Shown piece after piece: positions 1 through 6,148 of a DNA stretch of 14,043 nucleotides. The position numbers and the translations under genes are program-made. Numbering within the stretch: the first letter of the stretch is position 1; the number at the start of each line of letters is the position of its first letter. Source of the stretch: Nitrospirota bacterium (GTDB lineage Bacteria; Nitrospirota; Thermodesulfovibrionia; UBA6902; BMS3Bbin08); assembly GCA_030637135.1 (NCBI GenBank), contig DAOVVO010000024.1, forward strand, positions 1 through 14,043, given 5' to 3'. Under the pieces are notes generated by a model that saw nothing but the letters and a program-made list of their open reading frames with translations, had not been told where the DNA came from and made no database searches.

Positions 1-125
1 AAGAAATGTATTTCATACACGTTCTATTTATGCCTCCCCTGTGGGGATGGATACCTTTCCGCTCATCTGTATTCCTTGTATGTATATCATGTACAGGCTC
101 TGAAAGGTAATCACTACACCATCTC

Positions 126-170
126 ATTAGAGATAAATTTCTGACGGGATGAACTTTCTCTAACGGGGTA
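126..170 (+). repeat. Short hairpin repeat, copy A
   Basis: TTAGAGA at 127-133 and TCTCTAAC at 157-164 form an imperfect inverted repeat ending in CTAACGGGGT. The right end, CTCTAACGGGGT followed by AAACAGGA, matches copy B near 1818-1836. It also matches the reverse complement of copy C near 13647. This copy is the shortest and most divergent of the three. It lies about 50 bp upstream of the gene at 223, in the same orientation that copy B has towards the gene at 1871. Confidence 0.6.
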
Positions 171-222
171 AACAGGAGAATACATATGAAAGGAATCTGA
201 TACACTAACAAAGAGGTGCACT

Positions 223-642
223 ATGAAATTTCCACGAAACAATAATGAACTCAAAGAAATCTTTAAAAAAGCACGTACTCCGGATATTTCCGAATTCTCC
301 GGTGAATACCTTGTTGATATGTTAACCTTCATACCCGGTCTCAACATGTTTCCTCTTCGCAAGGTATTTTATGTGGAACATGGTGGGGTATCAGGATACA
401 ACATATTTTTTAAAAAAGTGTGGGGTCATTTCTTTCTTGAAAAAGGGATTTGCAGGGAAGTCGATTCATTGAGTACTGTAGTAATAAATTACAATAGAAT
501 TGAGAATTCAGCTATCATACGAAAAATCAGGGATGACGTGAGATGTTTGGAGAAAGATAATCTTTACCTCGGACGATTCCATTATATATTACTGGGAAGT
601 CATCGCTTCTTGGGATACTTTGCTCTGTCCAGGATGAAATAA
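223..642 (+). CDS. Uncharacterised 139-residue protein
   Basis: I do not recognise the family. The start is supported by a GAGGTG ribosome binding site at 213-218, five bases before the ATG. No signal peptide or membrane helix is evident. The protein has a basic N-terminal helix-like segment (about residues 1-20), a GEYLVDML segment (27-34) and alternating hydrophobic/polar stretches that look like beta strands. It ends in an aromatic, Gly-rich tail (LYLGRFHYILLG, then FLGYFAL). That pattern would fit a small beta-barrel (calycin or lipocalin-like) ligand-binding fold, but this is only an impression. It ends six bases before an SDR-type reductase gene, so the two are probably co-transcribed. 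The bold parts of this annotation are the reading frame and start; function is unknown. Confidence 0.75.
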   Translation: MKFPRNNNELKEIFKKARTPDISEFSGEYLVDMLTFIPGLNMFPLRKVFYVEHGGVSGYNIFFKKVWGHFFLEKGICREVDSLSTVVINYNRIENSAIIRKIRDDVRCLEKDNLYLGRFHYILLGSHRFLGYFALSRMK

Positions 643-648
643 TCTACT

Positions 649-1539
649 ATGAGAAAATTGCTTGTCACCGGTGCCAGTGGTTTTCTTGGTTGGAATATCT
701 GCCGTGAGGCAAAAAATGACTGGGATTTAAGCGGAATAGTTTTTTCTCATCCCGTGAAAATATCTGGAGCAAAGATTGTACAATCTGATTTAAGAAATTT
801 TAATGAACTTAAGAAAATATTTCAGGAAATCAGTCCTGATGCAGTTATCCATACAGCGGCAATGACTGATCTTAATTATTGTCAGGAAAACAGGAGCGAA
901 ACACATAACATTAATGTTGATGCTTCGATTACTATTGCCGCTCTTTGTTCTGATTATAATATTCCATATGTCTTTACATCATCTGATATGGTTTTTAATG
1001 GATTAAATCCTCCTTATAAAGAAGAAGACCCCGTATGTCCTATTAATGTTTATGGTGAACAGAAAGTAAGAGCAGAGGAAGCTATACTTGAAAATTATCC
1101 TTATGCTGCTATATGCCGTTTGCCTTTGATGTTTGGTGACCCTGGGCCCGTCGCTGTGTCGTTTATTCAACCCATGATGGAAGTGATGAAACAGGGTGGT
1201 GAATTAAAATTGTTTGTGGATGAATTCAGAACCCCAATAAGTGGAAAAATTGCAGCCCTGGGACTTTTGCTCGCACTCGAAAAAGTAAAAGGAATAATAC
1301 ATCTGGGCGGCACAGAACGTATTTCACGGTATGATTTCGGACGATTGTTAGCGGGAGCTGTTGGTTTTAGCAAGGCCAAACTATTAAGATATCAACAAAA
1401 GGAGATGATCATGAAGGCACCGAGACCGCCTGACGTCTCATTCGATAGTGCAAGGGCTTTCAGGTTGGGGTTTAAACCATTGTCAATTAAACAGGAACTC
1501 AAGATGCTGTTCAATAATGTGGCCTCATCTCCTCAGTAA
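649..1539 (+). CDS. SDR-family NAD(P)-dependent reductase, RmlD-like (dTDP-4-dehydrorhamnose reductase family)
   Basis: This is an extended short-chain dehydrogenase of 296 residues, normal for the RmlD/epimerase group. The N-terminal Rossmann motif TGASGFLG (7-14) binds the dinucleotide. DAVIHTAAMTD (64-74) follows the fourth strand, and SSDMVFNG (111-118) contains the catalytic Ser region. Y135 and K139 in NVYGEQK form the YxxxK catalytic pair. RmlD proteins reduce dTDP-4-keto-rhamnose, and the SSDxVFxG and NVYGxxK segments resemble that family. No other dTDP-rhamnose gene (rmlA, B or C) is nearby, so the sugar substrate cannot be assigned and it may act on another nucleotide sugar or small metabolite. 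There is no strong ribosome binding site. The six-base gap to the upstream gene suggests translational coupling. Family assignment is firm; the specific substrate is not. Confidence 0.88.
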   Translation: MRKLLVTGASGFLGWNICREAKNDWDLSGIVFSHPVKISGAKIVQSDLRNFNELKKIFQEISPDAVIHTAAMTDLNYCQENRSETHNINVDASITIAALCSDYNIPYVFTSSDMVFNGLNPPYKEEDPVCPINVYGEQKVRAEEAILENYPYAAICRLPLMFGDPGPVAVSFIQPMMEVMKQGGELKLFVDEFRTPISGKIAALGLLLALEKVKGIIHLGGTERISRYDFGRLLAGAVGFSKAKLLRYQQKEMIMKAPRPPDVSFDSARAFRLGFKPLSIKQELKMLFNNVASSPQ

Positions 1540-1690
1540 TCGATAAGATGGTTTTAAGAATAAAATATTATCCAATCTTTATAAATGATGTGGAAAAATA
1601 ATTTTATGAAAGTGTTCATGATGTTGTTAAGGAGCGGAGAGGGGACCTTGAACTGATAAAAATAATGTTCATCAGAGATTTCTCAAAAAA
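1540..1690. other. Intergenic stretch without recognised gene
   Basis: AT-rich sequence after the reductase gene. The only ORF starting with ATG is a 16-codon one at 1606-1656, with no ribosome binding site. I see no terminator-like hairpin with a T tract and no RNA gene. The informative part of the gap (promoter, palindrome, repeat) lies downstream and is listed separately. Confidence 0.6.
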
Positions 1691-1696
1691 ATCTTC

Positions 1697-1725
1697 TTGA
1701 CACGATAATCCTCTTCCCATATCAT
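1697..1725 (+). promoter_or_regulatory. Strong sigma70-like promoter for the PA2779/PA2778/TPR cassette
   Basis: A perfect -35 box TTGACA (1697-1702) is followed by a 17-nt spacer and a -10 box TATCAT (1720-1725), one mismatch from consensus. Transcription would start near 1732, giving a leader of about 140 nt before the ATG at 1871. That leader contains the palindrome at 1750-1766 and repeat copy B. It is the best promoter match I found in the window. The call is by consensus only. Confidence 0.65.
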
Positions 1726-1749
1726 TTTATCAAGAAAATATCGTTTATT

Positions 1750-1766
1750 TGAACGTTTAACGTTCA
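1750..1766. promoter_or_regulatory. 17-nt perfect palindrome, possible operator
   Basis: TGAACGTT-T-AACGTTCA has 8-bp arms around one central base. It is centred about 27 nt downstream of the predicted transcription start. A symmetric site of this size and position is typical of dimeric repressors such as TetR-type proteins, but no regulator gene is present in the window. It could instead fold as a small hairpin in the mRNA leader. Confidence 0.45.
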
Positions 1767-1768
1767 CT

Positions 1769-1830
1769 CTGTTAGAGAAAGCCACCGTTGGCGAATATCG
1801 TTAGAGATTGTAAAATCTCTAACGGGGTTT
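1769..1830 (+). repeat. Short hairpin repeat, copy B
   Basis: The order is CTGTTAGAGAAAG, then a small hairpin GCCA-CCGT-TGGC (1781-1792), then a perfect 10-bp stem with a GTAA loop (1800-1823, arms GTTAGAGATT and AATCTCTAAC), then GGGGT. The reverse complement of copy C (13647-13726) follows the same order with few changes but has 17 extra bases near the small hairpin. The whole copy lies in the predicted leader of the 1871 gene, so its stem would form in the mRNA. There is no T tract after the stem, so it is not a standard intrinsic terminator. Confidence 0.75.
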
Positions 1831-1849
1831 ACAGGATGTAGGTTTCTGA

Positions 1850-1856
1850 AAGGAGG
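1850..1856 (+). promoter_or_regulatory. AAGGAGG ribosome binding site deciding the 1871 start
   Basis: A full AAGGAGG precedes two possible starts in one frame. GTG at 1856 overlaps the site and cannot use it. ATG at 1871 lies 14 nt downstream, which is somewhat long but usable, and yields a clean signal peptide. I therefore prefer 1871. Confidence 0.6.
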
Positions 1857-1870
1857 TGAAATACGTATTC

Positions 1871-2248
1871 ATGAAATATATCACGTGGTTTCTTGTTATA
1901 ACCATGTTTTTGATCGGTATTGCACCCAGAGTTGACGCAGGTCTTTCGCCATCAGAAGTCATTGCTGTCTCTCAGACTGACAGAACTTCTGATCTTCAGA
2001 AGATTCAAGAGTTTCTTGAGATGAAACTTGTAAGGGAAAGGCTCGAGAAATTAGGGTTTACACCGGATGAGATTCAGTCAAAACTCAACCAGCTCAGTGA
2101 TCAGCAGATTCATTACTTTGCTCAGAATCTTGATGACTTACAGGTTGGTGGTGATGGTTTGGGGATAATAATCGCACTTCTTGTGATTGCAATACTTGTT
2201 GTTCTCCTGTTTCAGCTTACAGGACACAAGGTTATTGTCACTAAATAG
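1871..2248 (+). CDS. PA2779-family membrane protein
   Basis: This is a 125-residue envelope protein recognised from the PA2779 family. It has an N-terminal signal peptide (1-23, ending VDA), then GLSPSEVIA, then a helical, charged middle (about 35-90). A Gly-Gly (93-94) is followed by a C-terminal membrane helix (about 97-116) and a short basic tail. From established knowledge, PA2779-family genes usually sit beside a PA2778-family cysteine peptidase gene, as here. The molecular role is unknown. I infer that the middle domain is exported and anchored by the C-terminal helix, and that the GG might be a cleavage site for the neighbouring C39-like peptidase. An alternative GTG start at 1856 would add five residues but overlaps the ribosome binding site. 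It is the first gene of the cassette driven from 1697-1725, with a 41-bp gap to the next gene. Confidence 0.85.
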   Translation: MKYITWFLVITMFLIGIAPRVDAGLSPSEVIAVSQTDRTSDLQKIQEFLEMKLVRERLEKLGFTPDEIQSKLNQLSDQQIHYFAQNLDDLQVGGDGLGIIIALLVIAILVVLLFQLTGHKVIVTK

Positions 2249-2289
2249 TACCCTTTTCTGAGACGTTCATACCTCTTTATGCTTATAGC

Positions 2290-2865
2290 ATGGATAAAAC
2301 TGTGAAAAAGCATTCAGTGAAGAGGGGCGCACTGGTAGCAGGGTACCCCTTTATGTTTTCTCTCATCCTGCTTTCCCTTTTTTCATGTGCTATAAACCCT
2401 GAGATTAAGGAATCCGGAGCTGGACGTATAATAGAGAACGTCCCTTTTTATCCACAGGAAGCATACCAGTGTGGTCCTTCCTCACTTTCATCGGTCTTAC
2501 ATTATCAGGGTGTGCACATCACCCCGGAGAATATTGCGCAGGATATTTACAGTAAATCAGCTCGGGGAACACTGGATATAGATATGGTCTTATATGCGGA
2601 GGAAAAAGACCTAAAAGCTCGACAGTATGAAGGTAATTTTCAGGATATCAAATACAATATCAATTCAGGCAACCCGCTTATAGTAATGGTTGATTATGGT
2701 TTTTGGGTTTTTCAGCAGCATCACTTTATGGTTGTTATAGGCTATAATGAGCATGGAATTATCGTTCATTCAGGGAGAGAACGGTTGAAATTTATTCCGC
2801 TGTCGCATTTTTTAAAGTCATGGAAGAAAACGGATTTCTGGACACTGCTCATAACCTCGCCATAA
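2290..2865 (+). CDS. PA2778-family C39-like cysteine peptidase, lipoprotein
   Basis: This 191-residue protein has an N-terminal lipoprotein-type signal peptide (hydrophobic 21-32, then LFSC with Cys33). The papain-like C39 domain spans about 49-188. Q60 (oxyanion) and C61 (nucleophile) are in the YQCGPSSL motif. H145 in HHFMVVIGY is the likely catalytic His. In place of the usual third residue Asp or Asn I see IIVHSG (157-162), so the acid is not obvious; this may be a family trait. C39 peptidases classically cut after Gly-Gly. The upstream neighbour is the PA2779-family protein, the usual partner. PA2778 proteins, as I recall them, are longer and carry TPRs at the C-terminus, whereas here the TPR part is the next gene. 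The ribosome binding site is poor, so an ATG at about 2353 just before the hydrophobic core is an alternative start. Confidence 0.83.
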   Translation: MDKTVKKHSVKRGALVAGYPFMFSLILLSLFSCAINPEIKESGAGRIIENVPFYPQEAYQCGPSSLSSVLHYQGVHITPENIAQDIYSKSARGTLDIDMVLYAEEKDLKARQYEGNFQDIKYNINSGNPLIVMVDYGFWVFQQHHFMVVIGYNEHGIIVHSGRERLKFIPLSHFLKSWKKTDFWTLLITSP

Positions 2866-2875
2866 TGTTTAACAG

Positions 2876-3364
2876 ATGAATAAAAAACTCAAGTTAGTAT
2901 TTTTTTTCCTCGTAACTTTTTCCTCATGTGTGCTTTTTTCAGGATGCACCTTCCCCAGGATTATTGTTCTTAAAGACCCCCTTTCTCCGGTGGAACATGT
3001 AAATCTCGGAGTAGCGTATGAGAAAAAGGGTGAAATTGATTTGGCTCTCAAAGAATATAAACGGGCGGCAAAAGAACTTCCCATTGCATATCTTTATATC
3101 GGAAACGTATATTATCAAAAAAAAGACCTGGATAAAGCTGAAAAATATTTTAAAAAGACAATAAAGAAGGATCCCAAAAATGCTGATGCCTACAATAATC
3201 TTGCATGGCTTTATTATACAAAGGGGAGGAATCTTGAGGAGGCTGAACGTCTCGTCCTTAAAGCGATAGAATTAAACTCTTCAAAGGTTGATATCTACAG
3301 TGATACACTGAGTAAGATAAGAGAACTTAAGAAATCTAATGGGGGCATCCTGGAACGCAAATGA
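2876..3364 (+). CDS. TPR-repeat lipoprotein, counterpart of the PA2778 C-terminal region
   Basis: This 162-residue protein begins with a lipoprotein signal peptide whose lipobox LFSGC places the lipidated Cys at residue 24. Three tetratricopeptide repeats follow (about 39-68, 69-102 and 103-137), with typical NLGVAYEKKGEIDLALKEYKRA, YIGNVYYQKKDLDKAEKYFKK and NNLAWLYYTKGRNLEEAERLVLKAI patterns. TPRs mediate protein-protein contacts. It starts ten bases after the C39 peptidase stop, so the two are co-transcribed. The DPLSPVEHVNLGVAYE segment at the start of the repeats resembles the TPR region that I recall being joined to the peptidase in PA2778 proteins. I infer that it is the detached half of that protein and holds the peptidase or its substrate at the same membrane face. 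The tail after residue 137 is charged and unremarkable. Confidence 0.85.
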   Translation: MNKKLKLVFFFLVTFSSCVLFSGCTFPRIIVLKDPLSPVEHVNLGVAYEKKGEIDLALKEYKRAAKELPIAYLYIGNVYYQKKDLDKAEKYFKKTIKKDPKNADAYNNLAWLYYTKGRNLEEAERLVLKAIELNSSKVDIYSDTLSKIRELKKSNGGILERK

Positions 3365-3501
3365 TTTCACTGCTTTTTCTCGGGCTTAAGGAACAGCTTG
3401 ATGTGCTTTCATTTTGTCAGACCCTGCCTCAGGGATAAATACCGCGGAAAGAAATAAACTGATTATTTGGTGAAAAAATATATGAAACGAAAGGAAAAAA
3501 T

Positions 3502-3888
3502 ATGAGCTACTATTTTAGTACAATACAGGAAGTATCCTTTGAAGAAGCGGTCAAGAGAGTAACAGAGGAACTGAAAAAAGAAGGCTTTGGTATCCTTACA
3601 GAAATTGATGTGAAGGAAGCCCTGAAGAAAAAATTGAATGTGGATTTCAGAAGATACAGAATTCTCGGTGCGTGCAATCCGCCCTTTGCTTACGAGGCTC
3701 TTCAGACAGAGGATAAAATTGGCACGATGCTGCCCTGCAATGTCATTGTTCAGGAAATTTCTGACAGAAAAGTTGAGATTGCCGCTATAGACCCTGTTGC
3801 ATCCATGCAGGCAATAGAGAATCCGGGACTGAGGGATATAGCAGAACAGGTGAGAGATAAGATGAAAAGAGTAATTGATAATTTATAA
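3502..3888 (+). CDS. DUF302 domain protein
   Basis: This 128-residue soluble protein spans a whole DUF302 domain. The family core is visible: an N-terminal strand-helix (SFEEAVKRVTEELKKEGFGILTEIDV, 12-37), the RILGACNPPFAYEAL segment (53-67, with C58), and GTMLPCNVIVQE (74-85, with C79). These are followed by the IAAIDPVASM strand-turn (94-102) and a C-terminal helix. The biochemical role of DUF302 proteins is unknown. The two conserved-looking cysteines could relate to redox or metal functions, but that is inference. The start has a good AAAGGA-type ribosome binding site near 3490. Gaps of 137 bp upstream and 117 bp downstream suggest it is a single-gene unit. There is no signal peptide, so it is probably cytoplasmic. 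Confidence 0.9.
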   Translation: MSYYFSTIQEVSFEEAVKRVTEELKKEGFGILTEIDVKEALKKKLNVDFRRYRILGACNPPFAYEALQTEDKIGTMLPCNVIVQEISDRKVEIAAIDPVASMQAIENPGLRDIAEQVRDKMKRVIDNL

Positions 3889-4005
3889 ACTACGACAAAA
3901 AGTACCGTTGTTTTTCGTTATAAAATGTTTGCAATTTGTTGTGACTTACTACATAACAACTGATTACCATAATGGTTTTCAGAAAGTAAAGGGAATGTAA
4001 AGATT

Positions 4006-4947
4006 ATGGCGCAGATAATGGAAGGGCGGATACTCTCGGATGATATAAAAAACAAGGTTAAAAAAGATGTTGAACATCTGAAACAGTATGGTATAGATGT
4101 GGGGCTTGGGATAGTGCTGGTTGGTGAAAACCCGGCTTCCAGGCAGTATTTACTTGCTATAAATAAGGCATGTAACAAGGTTGGAATTAGGTCCTATCAA
4201 AATCACCTCCCTGAGAATGTGTCAATAAATGAAATACTCAACACAATAAATTCAACAAACAGGGACGAAAGGATGAACGGTCTCCTGGTACTGCTTCCCC
4301 TTCCAAAGAGGATTAATGTGAGGAAAGTTGTGAATGAGATAGCCACGGAAAAGGACATTGACGGGCTTGGTTCACTGTCTGTGGGAAGGCTTGCGGCTGA
4401 TGAATCCACCTTCCAGATTTTCAAAGAAGGTGATTATGAATCGCTTTACCGGAGGGAGTCATTGTCTGGTGTTTCAAGTTTTCTTCCCTGTACACCTTTT
4501 GGTGTTATAAGGCTTATCGAATACTGTGAGATTGATATAAAAGGCAAGCATGCGGTGGTTATTGGAAAAAGCCTTGCTGTGGGAAAACCACTTTCAATGA
4601 TGCTCCTCGCTAAGGAGGCAACCGTTACTGTCTGCCACAGAGAGACTGTGGACCTGGGATATTTTACTCGCCAGGCTGATATCCTGTGCTCTGCTACCGG
4701 GAAAAAGGGATTGATAAAGGCTGATATGGTTAAAGATAACGCAGTAGTTGTGGACATCGGGACAAACGTTTTGGAAAACGGCTCAATAGTCGGCGATGTT
4801 GATTTCGAAGCGGTAAAGGAAAAAGCTTCTTTTATCACACCTGTACCCGGCGGTGTCGGTCCTGTAACAATAGCCATGCTCCTTGAAAATACCGTACGTT
4901 CTGCACAGAACAACCAGTTTCTCAAACATCCTCTGATAACGGGCTAA
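4006..4947 (+). CDS. folD: FolD-family methylene-THF dehydrogenase, cyclohydrolase residues altered
   Basis: FolD normally converts 5,10-methylene-THF to 10-formyl-THF through NADP-dependent dehydrogenase and cyclohydrolase steps. This 313-residue protein is longer than typical bacterial FolD (about 280-300). The catalytic domain shows VGENPASRQY (39-48), LPLP (97-100) and KDIDG (116-120, with the conserved D119). The Rossmann domain shows VVIGKSLAVGKP (184-195), VCHRET (209-214) and the hallmark ITPVPGGVGPVTIAMLLENT (277-296). Two key residues differ: the catalytic Lys of the YxxxK motif (K54 in E. coli) is I52, and the Gln of the QLPLP motif (Q98) is L96. About 23 residues are inserted between VGRL (126-129) and PCTP (161-164). 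Lys loss abolishes cyclohydrolase activity in the human enzyme, and yeast Mtd1, which lacks both residues, is a dehydrogenase only. I infer a dehydrogenase-only or altered enzyme. Confidence 0.9.
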   Translation: MAQIMEGRILSDDIKNKVKKDVEHLKQYGIDVGLGIVLVGENPASRQYLLAINKACNKVGIRSYQNHLPENVSINEILNTINSTNRDERMNGLLVLLPLPKRINVRKVVNEIATEKDIDGLGSLSVGRLAADESTFQIFKEGDYESLYRRESLSGVSSFLPCTPFGVIRLIEYCEIDIKGKHAVVIGKSLAVGKPLSMMLLAKEATVTVCHRETVDLGYFTRQADILCSATGKKGLIKADMVKDNAVVVDIGTNVLENGSIVGDVDFEAVKEKASFITPVPGGVGPVTIAMLLENTVRSAQNNQFLKHPLITG

Positions 4948-4996
4948 AAAGAATTTCCCCTTACAGCCATATCATACTTTTCTAACTTATGTGCTT

Positions 4997-5094
4997 GATA
5001 CGTTCGGCGGCACACAAACCCTACCCTTTAGGGTAGGGGAAATACAGGTGCCGCTCAGTATCAACCCTGAGCAAAACCCGACTTTTAAGTCGGG
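4997..5094. repeat. Compound palindromic repeat (REP-like)
   Basis: Two strong hairpins and an outer imperfect inverted repeat lie together. Hairpin one is CCCTACCC-TTTA-GGGTAGGG (5019-5038). Hairpin two is CCCGACTT-TT-AAGTCGGG (5077-5094). GATAC...GGCGGCAC (from about 4998) pairs imperfectly with GTGCCGC...GTATC (about 5048-5062) around hairpin one. Such GC-rich hairpins resemble REP sequences and the subterminal hairpins of IS200/IS605-type elements. No transposase gene is present. The hairpins lack T tracts but could still slow transcription from folD toward the pst operon. Confidence 0.65.
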
Positions 5095-5233
5095 GACAGT
5101 CGAATGGGTTGATTATGGTGTTTCATCTTTTTAAAAAGGAAATAAAATGATAAAATAATGCGCCTGAGAAATTGTATTTAACATATTACTCCCCAAATTT
5201 ATTGAGTAAACGATATCAAAGAGAAAGAGCATA

Positions 5234-6148
5234 ATGGAAAAATTCTCTCTGTTGAAAAAAATCCTCGTGTGTATTGTCCTGTTTTTAATGATGACAGGTT
5301 GTGAGATGAAAGAAAAAGGCCGGTCTACAATTCAGATAAAAGGCTCTGATACCGAGGTAAACTTAGTTCAGCGGCTTGCGGAGGAATTTATGAAGAAGAA
5401 CCAGGATATGTCCCTTGCAGTTACAGGGGGAGGTTCTGGTACGGGGATTGCGGCGCTTATTAATAAACAGACGGATATAGCAAATTCCTCAAGGGCTATG
5501 AAGGATTCAGAGATAAAGCAGGCTGAAGAAAAAGGCATAGATCCTGTAGCTGTTGTTTTCGCACTTGATGGACTGGCGCTCATAACGCATGACAACCTCA
5601 TAATTGACTCTTTAACGCTCAATGAGTTAGCTAAAATTTTTAAAGGAGAAATTTTAAACTGGAGTGAAGCAGGAGGTCCTGATCTTCCTATTTCTTTATA
5701 CGGAAGACAGAGCAACTCTGGAACGTATATATTCTTCAGAGACAACATCTTAAAAGGAGAGTACTCACAGGCTATGAAGATGATGAATGGAACCGCGCAG
5801 ATAGTAGAGGCTGTCAAGCAGGATGAGGCTGGCATAGGTTATGTTGGAATAGGGTATGTAGTGGATAGCGCAGGAGAGGTTACAAGTGGTATCAAGGTTT
5901 TAAGAATTGCAAAAGATGCAGATGCACCTGCGGTATCTCCTCTTGATCCGGAAAATGTCAAAACAGGGCGCTATCCTATCAGCAGACCCTTATATCAGTA
6001 CACCAATGGTATACCCGCAGGAAAAATATTAAATTTCATACAATTCGAACTAAGCGCTGATGGACAAAACATGGTTTCACGTGAGGGTTATTACCCTGTG
6101 ACCCCTGAATATGCGGAGCTGAATAAAGAACTCGGGATAATTCAATGA
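5234..6148 (+). CDS. pstS: Phosphate ABC transporter, phosphate-binding lipoprotein
   Basis: PstS captures inorganic phosphate outside the inner membrane and delivers it to PstCA. The 304-residue protein starts with a lipoprotein signal peptide: basic start, hydrophobic 10-20, lipobox MTGC with Cys23. Phosphate-binding loops are seen at KGSDTEV (36-42), GGGSGTGI (65-72), NSSRAMK (84-90) and GRQSNSGTY (157-165), where Ser, Thr, Arg and Asp side chains ligate the anion. Length fits the cluster of PstS proteins with a compact C-terminal lobe. It heads the pst operon, and its TGA overlaps the pstC ATG in ATGA. The ribosome binding site (AGAGAAAGAG) is weak. I could not find a convincing Pho box in the 286-bp upstream gap, so phosphate control is expected from the family but not shown here. 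Confidence 0.95.
   Translation: MEKFSLLKKILVCIVLFLMMTGCEMKEKGRSTIQIKGSDTEVNLVQRLAEEFMKKNQDMSLAVTGGGSGTGIAALINKQTDIANSSRAMKDSEIKQAEEKGIDPVAVVFALDGLALITHDNLIIDSLTLNELAKIFKGEILNWSEAGGPDLPISLYGRQSNSGTYIFFRDNILKGEYSQAMKMMNGTAQIVEAVKQDEAGIGYVGIGYVVDSAGEVTSGIKVLRIAKDADAPAVSPLDPENVKTGRYPISRPLYQYTNGIPAGKILNFIQFELSADGQNMVSREGYYPVTPEYAELNKELGIIQ

Noticed and set aside
1606..1656. Short ORF MKVFMMLLRSG...
   Set aside because: Sixteen codons, no ribosome binding site and no similarity that I recognise.
1800..1823. Riboswitch or terminator in the leader of the 1871 gene
   Set aside because: The stem belongs to a repeat found in unrelated contexts and lacks a T tract, so gene-specific control by it is not supported.
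3422..3434. CCCTG/CAGGG hairpin after the TPR gene as terminator
   Set aside because: The stem is only five pairs with a three-base loop and no T tract.
3361..3438. 25-codon ORF overlapping the TPR gene stop by ATGA
   Set aside because: The overlap looks operon-like, but the peptide is featureless, there is no ribosome binding site evidence, and a chance frame is more likely.
4446..4925. Long - strand open frame antisense to folD
   Set aside because: It is the complement of a fully motif-bearing FolD reading frame, with no family motif and no ribosome binding site of its own.
5095..5233. Pho box upstream of pstS
   Set aside because: I looked for the two CTGTCAT-like direct repeats spaced by four bases and found none convincing; the lineage may use a different site.
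5368..5835. Long - strand open frame antisense to pstS
   Set aside because: The + strand carries clear phosphate-binding motifs; the antisense frame is low-information Ser/Ile-rich sequence.
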